Source: Dokdonia sp. Dokd-P16 (GTDB lineage Bacteria > Bacteroidota > Bacteroidia > Flavobacteriales > Flavobacteriaceae). Taken from it: a DNA stretch of 64,000 nucleotides. Positions within the stretch are counted from its first letter, which is position 1. Every line of letters starts with the position of its first letter. This document shows, in pieces, positions 1 to 8,303 of this stretch. A model generated the notes under the pieces. That model saw only the letters and a list, made by a program, of their open reading frames with translations. It ran no database searches and was not told the origin of the DNA. A program made the position numbers and the translations under genes. The DNA is taken from NCBI RefSeq assembly GCF_003095655.1, contig NZ_CP029151.1, positions 3,559,448 to 3,623,447 on the forward strand. The letters run 5' to 3'.

Positions 1-139
1 CGTTCTTATTTAAAAATTTGATTGCCTGCATCGCGTTAGGAAACTCATCAATTACATTGAGTTCGTCTACCTGGCTACATAAGTGCGATACGATAGTACG
101 TGCCGCAGTTTCATCATCTACAATAATACAGTTCAACAT
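1..139 (-). CDS. LytTR-type response regulator, N-terminal part (cut by window edge)
   Basis: Only the first 46 codons are present. They begin with ATG at 139 and encode the start of a receiver domain with the acidic pair of the IVDDE motif near residues 9-11. This beginning is typical of LytTR (AgrA/LytR-like) regulators of Bacteroidota, but the DNA-binding half lies outside the window, so the output domain is an inference. It follows the Hpt gene on the same strand after a 35-base gap and is the last visible gene of the gas-sensing phosphorelay operon. It is therefore a plausible final acceptor of phosphate from the Hpt protein. Confidence 0.75.
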   Translation of the reverse strand, partial: MLNCIIVDDETAARTIVSHLCSQVDELNVIDEFPNAMQAIKFLNKN

Positions 140-174
140 ATAGATATTTTGTGATTTAATATGCAATTTACAGA

Positions 175-492
175 TTATAAATCTTTTATAAAATGGATTA
201 CAGCGGTTAGAATGCTTTCAAATTCTTCTTTTAAGGTTGATTTTCCTTCTTTAAGCTCATCTTCATAAGCAATGGCGAGTTCGTACCCTTTTTCTAATCC
301 TACGATACCTAGTTTGTGTTTAATCTTATGTACATTTTCGGCCGCTTTCGCGAAAGCGGAATCCTTCATATTACCTTCATACTCGGCAATTTCTTGAGGT
401 AATTCTGCTTGTACAACGCCTATAAGTTTTTTTTCAAAACCTGCGTCTCCACCTGAAAGTTCTTTGATATAATTGAGATTGGGCTGTTCCAT
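175..492 (-). CDS. Hpt-domain phosphotransfer protein
   Basis: A protein of about 105 residues made of one Hpt four-helix domain. The phospho-accepting histidine is seen in the pattern VHKIKHKLG, at about residue 55 counted from the ATG at 492. I prefer this ATG because it lies one base after the stop of the upstream kinase gene; an in-frame start further upstream (537) would overlap that gene. Hpt proteins pass phosphate from histidine kinases to receivers in multistep relays. Here two kinases, a free receiver and a LytTR-type regulator are encoded in the same operon, so this protein is the likely hub joining the H-NOX and FIST branches. The AFAKA residues just before the active histidine are encoded by a copy of the dispersed 14-base palindrome. 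Confidence 0.88.
   Translation of the reverse strand: MEQPNLNYIKELSGGDAGFEKKLIGVVQAELPQEIAEYEGNMKDSAFAKAAENVHKIKHKLGIVGLEKGYELAIAYEDELKEGKSTLKEEFESILTAVIHFIKDL
344..357. repeat. Dispersed palindrome GCTTTCGCGAAAGC, inside the Hpt gene
   Basis: Exact 14-base copy, extended to an 18-base palindrome by flanking CC/GG. On the coding strand it is read as A-F-A-K-A, just before the Hpt active-site helix. Confidence 0.9.
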
Positions 493-493
493 A

Positions 494-1537
494 TCATGTA
501 GTTTGAGGTAACGTAAAATAAAATGTAGTTCCCACACCTTCTGTGCTATCTAACCATATTTTACCATCATAGAAGTGTACGATTTTCTTAACAATAGATA
601 ATCCAATTCCCGTACTTTCAGAATCATTCTCTAGCTTTTGAAACACTTGAAAAATCTTGTGGAAGTATGCTGGATTAATTCCTTTACCATTATCCTTGAT
701 TTCAAACTGGAAATTATCATCAAGGTTTCTTGCTATTACTTCTATAAGTCCTTTAGGCTTATCTATACTGCTTACAGCATTACCTATCAAATTTTGAAAT
801 AACTGCTGGATTTTAAAACGGTCTGCAAGAATAGTAGGTAGCTTATGTATTTTAATAGTAATATGCTCTGGTAGATGCATGAGATCTACGGTTTCTTTTA
901 CCAGAACATTAAGGTCTATCTGTCGTTCTGTGCGTACTTCCTTGTCAATAGAAGAGTAATTTAAAATACCTGTAATAAGGGCATCCATTTTTTCTAAATG
1001 GGTTACTATAAGACCAATTTGAGTTTTTCCCTCCTCGCCTATGGCGTCTCCATAATCTTCTTTGAGCCAACTTACTAATGCTTCAATACTGCGCAATGGT
1101 GATTTGAGATCATGAGATACAATGTGTGCATAATCATTGAGCTCTTGGTTTTGCAATGCTAGTTCTTTTACTAGTAATTCTTGATCTCTATTTACTAGGA
1201 TAAGTTGCTCTGCTTGCTGGCTTATATATTCGGCTAGGTTTGCGTCGCCTATATCAATACCTTCATCATCATCTTCACCAAAGGGTTGTACTGCATTTAT
1301 AACAGACTGCAAGCGTATCAATAATCCTTGCTGTCTTTGTGACTCTTCTCTAAGTTGTTTATTTGCTTCAAATAGCTCATCTGAGCTTAGTTTCATGGCT
1401 AGTTGTGTCAACTTAAACTGATTGTCAAAATTATCATATGATCCTCCCACGGCATCAAAAAAGACCTGCATATCCTCACGATCTTTAAGATCGTCAGGAA
1501 GATATTTACGTATTTGTCTTTTTAAGAGTGGGTTCAT
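494..1537 (-). CDS. Cytoplasmic histidine kinase paired with the FIST protein
   Basis: A 347-residue kinase. Residues 1-130 hold no recognisable PAS or membrane segment, only a helical, coiled-coil-rich region. The HisKA domain has phospho-acceptor H142 in VSHDLKSPLRS. The ATPase domain has N-box N253, G1 box D282-N-G-K-G and G2 box G310-I-G-L. Its catalytic half closely resembles the PAS kinase encoded at 2673-4649, which suggests duplication. ATG at 1537 directly abuts the FIST stop codon at 1538, so the two are probably translationally coupled. With no sensor of its own, it most likely takes its input from the neighbouring FIST protein, as described for NosP-associated kinases. That pairing is inferred from gene order. 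Confidence 0.88.
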   Translation of the reverse strand: MNPLLKRQIRKYLPDDLKDREDMQVFFDAVGGSYDNFDNQFKLTQLAMKLSSDELFEANKQLREESQRQQGLLIRLQSVINAVQPFGEDDDEGIDIGDANLAEYISQQAEQLILVNRDQELLVKELALQNQELNDYAHIVSHDLKSPLRSIEALVSWLKEDYGDAIGEEGKTQIGLIVTHLEKMDALITGILNYSSIDKEVRTERQIDLNVLVKETVDLMHLPEHITIKIHKLPTILADRFKIQQLFQNLIGNAVSSIDKPKGLIEVIARNLDDNFQFEIKDNGKGINPAYFHKIFQVFQKLENDSESTGIGLSIVKKIVHFYDGKIWLDSTEGVGTTFYFTLPQTT

Positions 1538-2668
1538 CTATTCGCTTATTAAAGTGATAGTCATCGTTTGATTATGCAATTTGCAACTACGTTCTCCGTA
1601 AAATGGTGCAATCTCTCCATAAGAGTACATACCACTTATCACTACATCATCCCCTATCACACTCATCACTTCCTCGACCTCTTCTTCAATGCGTTGATCT
1701 AGTACTAATTTACGTCCTATACAGCTTATAAGCAATGCTAATTGTGGCGGATTATTCCTTCCCTCCATAGCCCTCAATGCTGCGGTTTCTGATGCCGAAG
1801 CGATACTATCCATATTTGTCATCATAAGTTGTACCTTAGATTGCTCTGGCACATCTCCTGCTAGAATCATCGCGTTTTTATCTTCATCTATATTTAAAAT
1901 CGTACGTACAAATGACTGGTCATTTTCTGCACTTTTTACATTGAGCGGATAAATAAGCGCAGATCCTGGTAAATCTTGTGCTTTATCACCTAGGTAGGTT
2001 TTGTATAAATCTAATGCTGGTTTACCATCTATCTCGTATAAGATATTACCATCAGATTTTGTGATCAACCTTTCTGGTCCAAAAGGTGTCCACCCACCAT
2101 AAATAGAAAATGACGCTTCAAAGGTTTCTCCATAAAAACCTATGACTACAATCTCGCCTTCCTTTGGTGCTTCATTATAAGAGGCAAGTGTTTTTTCAAA
2201 ACGTGCATCATCTCCACAAAGTCCGCCAGTAATTAAAACATTAGGCAATGCTCCTTGCATTCCCTTGGTGAGGGCAGATCCATTTACAAAACTCCCCTCA
2301 GATAATACAAATACATGCTTAAGGCCTTCTACAGTTAACTTCTTTATTATTGTAGATCCCGCTTTTTCACTATCGTCTCCTACTTCATGAATATTAAATG
2401 TTTGAATCTCAAAGGAAGACTTTTCAAACTCTATTGCGGTTATTGTAATATGTTCATCATTTACTGCACCAGCTACAATCTCACCACTAGAAGATCCAAA
2501 AACTAAATGCCCCGAAGGAAATAAGTCTCTTACTTCCTCAAAAACACCTTCCTTTTCTAGAAGGAAACGATTTCCTAGAATAAGCACCAGCGGATTACTA
2601 AGTGTTATGGATTCACTTAAATAGTGCCATGAACCAGACGAGTCGCGTTGTAGTTGTACTGTTCTCAT
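1538..2668 (-). CDS. FIST-domain sensor protein (NosP-like candidate)
   Basis: A soluble protein of 376 residues with the FIST N-terminal domain (roughly residues 25-215) followed by the FIST C-terminal domain. Recognition rests on the overall pattern, including the GGxxGDDxxF segment near residue 150 and the C-terminal SCxGRxxVL segment near residue 315. Some FIST proteins (NosP family) bind heme and report nitric oxide to a co-encoded kinase. Heme binding cannot be read from the sequence here. The gene lies between two kinase genes in an operon that also encodes H-NOX, which strongly favours a gas-sensing role. It starts 4 bases after the upstream kinase gene ends. Confidence 0.85.
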   Translation of the reverse strand: MRTVQLQRDSSGSWHYLSESITLSNPLVLILGNRFLLEKEGVFEEVRDLFPSGHLVFGSSSGEIVAGAVNDEHITITAIEFEKSSFEIQTFNIHEVGDDSEKAGSTIIKKLTVEGLKHVFVLSEGSFVNGSALTKGMQGALPNVLITGGLCGDDARFEKTLASYNEAPKEGEIVVIGFYGETFEASFSIYGGWTPFGPERLITKSDGNILYEIDGKPALDLYKTYLGDKAQDLPGSALIYPLNVKSAENDQSFVRTILNIDEDKNAMILAGDVPEQSKVQLMMTNMDSIASASETAALRAMEGRNNPPQLALLISCIGRKLVLDQRIEEEVEEVMSVIGDDVVISGMYSYGEIAPFYGERSCKLHNQTMTITLISE

Positions 2669-2672
2669 TATA

Positions 2673-4649
2673 TTATTTTTGTAATGTAAAAAAGAAAGTA
2701 GTTCCCTCTCCTACGTTGCTCTCTAACCATATACTTCCTTTATAAAGGTCTACTATTTTCTTAACAATAGAAAGTCCTATACCCGTCGAGTCTTTATGGT
2801 TATTGAGTGACTGAAAAATTTTAAATATTTTATCATGGTATTCCTTAGGAATCCCGATTCCATTATCCTTAACCGTAAAGGTATAATGTGTTTTGTTTTC
2901 TGTGTATCCTACTTCTATGTGACCTTCTTCTTTATCACAATAACGTATAGCATTACTCATCAAATTCTGAAATAACTGTTGTAACTTGACTTTATCTCCA
3001 TTTACCGTAGGTAAATCTGGATGAATATACAATGTTATATGTTCTGGACAGTGAAGTAAAGTTTCTATATCTGCTAGTACTTCTTGTAAATTTACTTTTT
3101 CTCGAGGGGCATTTTCAGATCCTACACTGGAGTATTCAAGAACATCAGATATAAGCTGTTCCATCTTTTCTAAAGTGGTGTCTATCATCGCAAGATGACT
3201 CATTGTTTCCTCTGTAAGCACACCTTCATTATCATCCTTAATCCAATTTACAAGTGCATTTATACTCCTAAGCGGACTTTTAAGATCATGAGAAACTACA
3301 TGTGCATACTCCTGCAGCTCATCATTACTTTTTTCAAGCTTCTTTAAAAGATTTTCCTTTTGTATCTCTAAACTTTTGAGCTCTGTTATATCGAGGTGTA
3401 TTCCTATAGAGCCTATGACTTTGCCATTTAAATTATAGTTTGGAGCACCACTTATTAACCAGTGTTTAAATTCACCACTCTTAGTTATAGCCTGCACTTC
3501 GTATGAATTTGACGCTCCGCTCAACCTATCATTATTCTCTTGAGTAAGCCTTTCTTGAGATGCTGGTGTAAGTAGTATTTCCTTTGCATTTTTCCCAAGT
3601 ATTTCCTCTTCCGTATATCCAGATAATAGTTCAAAACTATTATTAACCATCAAAATTTCATTATCAAGATTTACCTCAGTAAGACCCAAGTTCATATTTG
3701 CAATAATGTCACTATATTTTTGACGTTCTGCTTCTATGCTTTCGCGAAACTTTCTTCTCAAGGTAACATCTCTATACGTCCAAAGGTGACCTTTATAAAT
3801 ACCTTCTTCATAAATAGGAATAAAATCTCTCTCCAAGATACGACCATCAACTAATTTAAGCTCATCAGATAGCGCTTGTTCTTTTTTTCGTGTAAGCGTA
3901 TTAATTCTTGATACAAATTCTTCTGGATCCTTAAAAAGATGTTTGCTTTCTGTTGCTGCATTCTCACAGTTTACTCCGATGAGTTGTTCTGGAGTAGCAG
4001 TAATATTAAAAAAATCGCAAAAGCGATTATTTGTGATTACAATATTTCTGTGCTCATCTTCTAAAAGTATACCACTTTCTAGGTTTAAGATAAGCGCAGA
4101 TAATCTATTTTCTGAATCTACGAGACGTTGCTCTGCAGCTTTTTCTTCAGTAATATCTCTTACAATACCTTGCGCTGCTATAGGTTGTCCATCTGCATTA
4201 AATACAATACTTGCATTAATATGAACCAACTTAATAGCTCCTGAAGCAATAATAATTTTTATTTGAAAATCTGTTATTGCTCCTTTAGAGGTTAGGATTT
4301 CAAAACCCTCGACAACTTTATCATTTTCGTCTGGGTGGACAATATCCCAAAGATTGAAGTTATCTTCTAGGCTATACCCTAGAAGTTTTATGGCAGCATC
4401 ATTCATCTTGATAACATTGCCAGATAACTCCATAACCACGTAAGCATCCACAATGTTTTCAAACACTCCTTCAAGTTCAGAAGTGCGTTCTTTTACAATA
4501 TCTTCCAGTTTTGAGTTTGAAACTCTCAACTCCTCAGATTTGTGATATAATTCTAATGACTTTTCCTCAAGAATACGCTCGGCTTCTTTTCTAGCGGCCT
4601 TTTCACGCGCTAGTGCTCTTTCATACATCTTGATTTTGGGGTCACTCAT
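2673..4649 (-). CDS. PAS-domain histidine kinase, probable H-NOX partner
   Basis: A 658-residue kinase without membrane segments. It has an N-terminal coiled coil (residues 1-60, rich in A, R, K and E), then three PAS domains at about 60-170, 180-300 and 310-425. A HisKA domain follows with H454 in VSHDLKSPLRS, and an HATPase domain with N-box N566, DNGIGI near 595 and GIGLS near 623. The start overlaps the end of the H-NOX gene by 8 bases, so the two are probably translationally coupled. H-NOX proteins are known to control co-encoded kinases, so nitric oxide input through H-NOX is the natural inference. A degenerate copy of the dispersed palindrome (3738-3750) encodes FRES between PAS2 and PAS3. 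Confidence 0.9.
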   Translation of the reverse strand: MSDPKIKMYERALAREKAARKEAERILEEKSLELYHKSEELRVSNSKLEDIVKERTSELEGVFENIVDAYVVMELSGNVIKMNDAAIKLLGYSLEDNFNLWDIVHPDENDKVVEGFEILTSKGAITDFQIKIIIASGAIKLVHINASIVFNADGQPIAAQGIVRDITEEKAAEQRLVDSENRLSALILNLESGILLEDEHRNIVITNNRFCDFFNITATPEQLIGVNCENAATESKHLFKDPEEFVSRINTLTRKKEQALSDELKLVDGRILERDFIPIYEEGIYKGHLWTYRDVTLRRKFRESIEAERQKYSDIIANMNLGLTEVNLDNEILMVNNSFELLSGYTEEEILGKNAKEILLTPASQERLTQENNDRLSGASNSYEVQAITKSGEFKHWLISGAPNYNLNGKVIGSIGIHLDITELKSLEIQKENLLKKLEKSNDELQEYAHVVSHDLKSPLRSINALVNWIKDDNEGVLTEETMSHLAMIDTTLEKMEQLISDVLEYSSVGSENAPREKVNLQEVLADIETLLHCPEHITLYIHPDLPTVNGDKVKLQQLFQNLMSNAIRYCDKEEGHIEVGYTENKTHYTFTVKDNGIGIPKEYHDKIFKIFQSLNNHKDSTGIGLSIVKKIVDLYKGSIWLESNVGEGTTFFFTLQK

Positions 4650-5184
4650 ATGTTGCTATGCTGAATTTTACTTCGGTTCCGTTTTCTTTTAATTTTTCAA
4701 CTAAGATAGTAGCTTTTGTATTAAAAAACTCAAAAGTTTTATTCATTAGTCCTCGACCAAAGGCATGCATGGCTCTGCTTGACTTATAGATCATTACGAG
4801 ACTTTCCGGAGTCTTCTCTTCTATGGTAAAAGTAGGCAACTCTGCATCTGGATAAATCTTTCTAACCTCTACATGTATGTGGTTTTCTATAGATGAAAGC
4901 ATCTCTATTGGATCTGTATATTGCTTTAAAAAAGATGGATAACTTTTTTCTACTACCGTAAAAAAATGCTCTCCATAAACCAGTAATAAATCATCAATTA
5001 CAAGTCCCGTTTCCTTACTTAAATTAGTAAGTAGGCTCACCATCTCTGTAAAGCTATAGGTTCCTACTGCTGTATAAACACCATTAGAAGGTAACTCAGA
5101 TTCATTAAGAATGGTGTCAACCATTTCTAAACCAAATTTTGTTTCAACAAGATCTAAAAACTCTGTAAATACAATTCCTTTCAT
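4642..5184 (-). CDS. H-NOX (heme nitric oxide/oxygen binding) sensor protein
   Basis: A stand-alone H-NOX protein of 180 residues. It begins MKGIVFTEFL, a typical family start. The proximal heme ligand is H104, seven residues before the Y-P of the pattern H-VEVRKIYP. The heme-propionate clamp Y-x-S-x-R is present as Y133-K-S-S-R137. These are the two diagnostic features of the family, so heme binding can be predicted with good confidence. Stand-alone bacterial H-NOX proteins normally bind nitric oxide and change the activity of a neighbouring kinase or cyclase; here the next gene is a PAS kinase. It overlaps the receiver gene before it by one base. Confidence 0.93.
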   Translation of the reverse strand: MKGIVFTEFLDLVETKFGLEMVDTILNESELPSNGVYTAVGTYSFTEMVSLLTNLSKETGLVIDDLLLVYGEHFFTVVEKSYPSFLKQYTDPIEMLSSIENHIHVEVRKIYPDAELPTFTIEEKTPESLVMIYKSSRAMHAFGRGLMNKTFEFFNTKATILVEKLKENGTEVKFSIATYE

Positions 5185-5633
5185 TATGCTTTGATTAATT
5201 CATTCATACTCCAGTACTCTAAAGCCGATTTTATTTTTTCAACGTAGTGATCGTATTTTAAAGGTTTAATAATATAACCTGCCACTCCTGTATCATAACA
5301 GGCTAGTATATCCTTGCGGTTGCTTGACGTCGTGAGCATTACTGTGGGTAAAAATCGTAAAATTTCGTCTTTTTTCAAAATCTTCAAGAACTCTATTCCG
5401 TTGATTTTTGGCATATTGAGATCTAAAAATATTACATCTGGCAATACCGTGTGATCTTTAAGTATCTCAAGTGCTTCCTCACCATTTTTTGCTTCTATGA
5501 GCTCATGGTTCATTTCTAGCTTTGCTATGGCTCTCTTGAGTTTCATTACCTCAATGGCATCGTCCTCTATGAGCAGTATTCGTAATTTTTTTGTCCCCAA
5601 AGTATTGATCTTTATGTTTCCAAAGTTGGTCAA
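5184..5633 (-). CDS. Single-domain response regulator (CheY/Rcp1-like)
   Basis: A receiver domain with no output domain. Seen are the acidic pocket E23-D24-D25, the phospho-acceptor D71 in FLDLNMP, T101/T102 and K123 in IIKPL. There is no in-frame ATG at the front: translation must begin at a TTG, either at 5633 or at 5600 (residue 12). The second start gives a more typical receiver beginning. It is the first gene of the signalling operon and overlaps the H-NOX start by one base. Single-domain receivers of this group often receive phosphate from cytoplasmic PAS kinases. Whether it is an output or a phosphate sink for the relay cannot be told from sequence. Confidence 0.87.
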   Translation of the reverse strand: MTNFGNIKINTLGTKKLRILLIEDDAIEVMKLKRAIAKLEMNHELIEAKNGEEALEILKDHTVLPDVIFLDLNMPKINGIEFLKILKKDEILRFLPTVMLTTSSNRKDILACYDTGVAGYIIKPLKYDHYVEKIKSALEYWSMNELIKA

Positions 5634-5785
5634 TTAAAGTCAATATTCTTCAATAATTAAGTCTAACGAGTCCTTTACTGTAGACGGACGACGTTTAAGT
5701 GTCGACGAGTGGTAATTTACATGTATAATTTATTATTTATTAATGAACTACTATCTCCGTCCATATATAGTGTTTTCTCAAAAGC

Positions 5786-5797
5786 TGATATTCATCA
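5786..5797 (+). promoter_or_regulatory. CRP/FNR-type dyad upstream of hemN
   Basis: TGAT-ATTC-ATCA. The dyad centre is 29.5 bases upstream of a perfect TAnnTTTG box (TAATTTTG, 5821-5828), placing it near -41.5 of the inferred start of transcription. Confidence 0.82.
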
Positions 5798-5820
5798 TAT
5801 TCTCTGTTTTTACCATATAG

Positions 5821-5828
5821 TAATTTTG
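5821..5828 (+). promoter_or_regulatory. -7 promoter element of hemN
   Basis: TAATTTTG is an exact match to the Bacteroidota -7 consensus TAnnTTTG. It lies 17 bases before the hemN ATG, so a short leader is expected. Confidence 0.7.
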
Positions 5829-5844
5829 AAAAAACTCAAAATCA

Positions 5845-7206
5845 ATGTGTACCCTTATATCAAAGTACAATGTGGCAGGACCACGATATACAAGTTACCC
5901 TACTGTTCCTTATTGGGATCAAGATAACTTTTCACTCACCCAGTGGAAGAATACCTTACAAGAAAGCTTTCGCGAAAGCAATACTTCACAAGGAATAAGT
6001 CTCTACATACATCTACCTTATTGTGAGAGTATGTGTACTTTTTGTGGATGTAACAAGCGTATTACAAAGAATCATGATGTTGAGATTCCTTATATACAAT
6101 CTGTACTTAAGGAACTTGCGATGTACGTAACTTTACTAGGAGATAAGCCGGTAATTAAACAACTACACTTAGGTGGAGGAACTCCTACATTTTTCTCACC
6201 AGCACATCTAGAACGTCTTATGGACGGGATTTTTGCGCTTACTAAAAAGGCTAGCGCTTTTGAACTCAGCTTTGAAGGGCATCCTAATAATACCACAAAA
6301 GAACACCTTGAAGCACTGTACAATAAAGGATTTACCAGAGTATGTTATGGAGTTCAAGATTACAATACAACGGTACAAAGAGCAATAAATCGTGTGCAAC
6401 CTTATGCACACGTGCAAAACGCTACAGAAAACGCTCGTGCAACAGGTTATGAATCTGTAGGGCACGATATAATATATGGGCTACCGTTTCAAACCCAAGA
6501 TGATGTTATAAATACCATAAATAAAACCATCTCTCTTGAGCCAGATCGTATCGCTTTTTATAGCTATGCTCACGTGCCATGGATAAAAGGTAACGGACAA
6601 CGCGGATTTAAGGATGGAGATTTACCTAGTGCAGACCAAAAGAGAATGCAATATGAAATAGGAAAAAAAATGCTCATTAAAGCAGGATACGTTGAGATAG
6701 GTATGGATCACTTTGCGCTTAAAACAGATGCTTTATTTGAAGCCCAGCAAGCGGGAACTATACATCGTAATTTTATGGGATATAACGCTAGTAAGACACA
6801 AGTTATGATAGGCTTAGGAGTATCTGCCATAAGTGATAGCTGGTATAGTTTTGCTCAGAATGTAAAAAATATAGAAGAGTATCAACAACTTATAGAAGAT
6901 GGGATTTTACCTATTTTTAGAGGTCATATCCTCACTGAAGAAGACCTTATCATCAGACAACATATTCTTAATTTGATGTGTTCTTTTGAGACTTCCTGGG
7001 ACGATCATCAAGGGAACTTTGCTGAGCTTCCAGATGTACTGATAAAATTAAAGGAATTAGAAAGCGACGGACTTCTAAAAATACATGCAAGAAAATTAAT
7101 TGTTACAGAAAAGGGACGTCCATTTGTGAGAAATATATGCCTTCCGTTTGACATGCGATTACAACGTAATAAACCGGAAACTCAGCTCTTTTCTATGACG
7201 GTTTAA
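5845..7206 (+). CDS. hemN: Oxygen-independent coproporphyrinogen III oxidase
   Basis: A 453-residue radical SAM enzyme that decarboxylates coproporphyrinogen III to protoporphyrinogen IX when oxygen is scarce. The [4Fe-4S]/SAM motif C60-x3-C64-x2-C67 is followed by C69, as in HemN. The GGGTP motif lies near residue 120, and the N-terminal pattern GPRYTSYPT is characteristic of true HemN as opposed to HemW. Full length for the family. It is divergent from the H-NOX operon and carries its own CRP/FNR-type dyad at 5786. It therefore fits the low-oxygen regulon and supplies heme for the cbb3 oxidase and the gas sensors. A copy of the dispersed palindrome encodes FRES near residue 42. Confidence 0.95.
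   Translation: MCTLISKYNVAGPRYTSYPTVPYWDQDNFSLTQWKNTLQESFRESNTSQGISLYIHLPYCESMCTFCGCNKRITKNHDVEIPYIQSVLKELAMYVTLLGDKPVIKQLHLGGGTPTFFSPAHLERLMDGIFALTKKASAFELSFEGHPNNTTKEHLEALYNKGFTRVCYGVQDYNTTVQRAINRVQPYAHVQNATENARATGYESVGHDIIYGLPFQTQDDVINTINKTISLEPDRIAFYSYAHVPWIKGNGQRGFKDGDLPSADQKRMQYEIGKKMLIKAGYVEIGMDHFALKTDALFEAQQAGTIHRNFMGYNASKTQVMIGLGVSAISDSWYSFAQNVKNIEEYQQLIEDGILPIFRGHILTEEDLIIRQHILNLMCSFETSWDDHQGNFAELPDVLIKLKELESDGLLKIHARKLIVTEKGRPFVRNICLPFDMRLQRNKPETQLFSMTV
5966..5979. repeat. Dispersed palindrome GCTTTCGCGAAAGC, inside hemN
   Basis: Exact 14-base copy, read on the coding strand as S-F-R-E-S near residue 42 of HemN, in a surface-like N-terminal helix. Confidence 0.9.
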
Positions 7207-7230
7207 AAATACCTCAACATATACTAAAAA

Positions 7231-7259
7231 AGGGAAGCATTACTGCTTCCCTTTTTTTA
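7231..7259 (+). terminator. Rho-independent terminator after hemN
   Basis: Stem AGGGAAGCA / TGCTTCCCT with loop TTAC, followed by seven T. It ends the hemN transcript. A preceding A-run gives it partial function for the opposite strand too. Confidence 0.9.
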
Positions 7260-7426
7260 TGCTCTTGACGATTAGTAGACCTCAGCAAGTTCATGATTAT
7301 CTATGCGAACTAATACGATCTTTCTGGTAGGTAAAAAGCCATTGTAAGGATATAAATAGGTCGAGACCTTTAAAGACTAAACTGTTTAATAAAGTACTTG
7401 TATACTCTCTTATGATTTGTAATCCT

Positions 7427-7573
7427 TTACTTTTCATCAGTTTTAGATTTTTTTGAGTCTCCCTTTATCATGTTGAGTACGATAAGTACAAGGGTGATAC
7501 ATACTAGCGCAAATACTCCTATGAGTAGTGCTCCCATTCCCCAGTCTACGAGAAGTATTAAAAAATGTTCCAT
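7427..7573 (-). CDS. 48-residue membrane microprotein at the end of the cco operon
   Basis: This is a small open frame from ATG at 7573 to TAA at 7427. The protein starts with an amphipathic stretch and has one strong membrane span (residues 12-36, beginning with GMGALLIGVF), then a charged K/S/D tail. It starts 22 bases after the stop of the TauE/SafE-like gene on the same strand. The operon has no hairpin between the two genes. I do not recognise a family. By position it could be a small assembly or stability subunit of the cbb3 oxidase, like other one-helix oxidase peptides, but this is inference only. Confidence 0.6.
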   Translation of the reverse strand: MEHFLILLVDWGMGALLIGVFALVCITLVLIVLNMIKGDSKKSKTDEK

Positions 7574-7595
7574 AATTATAAATGTTTGGTTGTTA

Positions 7596-8303
7596 TTAAT
7601 GACAAGAATGTTGTGCAGCGACCTTTTCTACACTTACCATCTTTGATGGTGATACGTACGGTATACCAAGGCCAAGACCGCGTACTATAAATAAGACTCC
7701 TACAATGACTACAAAAACAGGAATCATCTTAACGATGCGCTGCTTTGCTTTTCCTTTTAAAAAATTACCTAAATAAATAGCAGTGGTCATTAATGGAATG
7801 GTACCTAATCCAAAAACTGCCATATACAATCCTCCTTCCCAAGCACCACCAGAAGCAAGTGCTCCAAAAATTGCCATATATACAAGTCCGCAAGGCAACA
7901 GCCCGTTGAGGTATCCTATAGTAAAAAACGTACCTGGATCTTTTTTCTTAAGAGCGGTTCCCATGGAGCTCTTTACTTTACCAACTGCCTTATATAATGG
8001 CCGTGAGAAGTTGTATTTATTAAAAATTTTAGTGGGTATGAGAATAACTACAATCATAAGTACACCTATGATTATAGATAGTTGCTGCTGGATGCCAAAG
8101 AGATTAAAACTTTTACCTACAATCCCAAATACTAAGCCTAGAACACTGTAGGTGAGTATACGACCCGCGTGATAACTCATCAATTGGAAAGCTCTTTTTA
8201 CAGGATTTTTACGATCTACAGGTAACATAAATGCAATGGGGCCACACATTCCCACACAGTGGAAACTGCCCAAAAGACCAAATATAAGTGCAGACCACAA
8301 CAT
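7596..8303 (-). CDS. Sulfite exporter TauE/SafE-family membrane protein of the cbb3 cluster
   Basis: A polytopic membrane protein of 235 residues with about six spans. It has the conserved start GLLGSFHCVGMCGPIAF (residues 9-25), in which the C-x3-C pair and the histidine look metal-binding. This family member is routinely found after ccoH in Bacteroidota cbb3 oxidase clusters. There it is annotated by its fold as TauE/SafE but is thought to act in copper or cytochrome assembly. ATG at 8303 shares its last base with the stop of the ccoH gene, so coupled translation is likely. Copper transport is an inference from the cysteine motif and context. Confidence 0.85.
   Translation of the reverse strand: MLWSALIFGLLGSFHCVGMCGPIAFMLPVDRKNPVKRAFQLMSYHAGRILTYSVLGLVFGIVGKSFNLFGIQQQLSIIIGVLMIVVILIPTKIFNKYNFSRPLYKAVGKVKSSMGTALKKKDPGTFFTIGYLNGLLPCGLVYMAIFGALASGGAWEGGLYMAVFGLGTIPLMTTAIYLGNFLKGKAKQRIVKMIPVFVVIVGVLFIVRGLGLGIPYVSPSKMVSVEKVAAQHSCH

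Noticed and set aside
5709..5927. 72-residue open frame ahead of hemN
   Set aside because: It crosses the FNR-type dyad and the -7 element and overlaps the hemN start in another frame; the peptide looks random.
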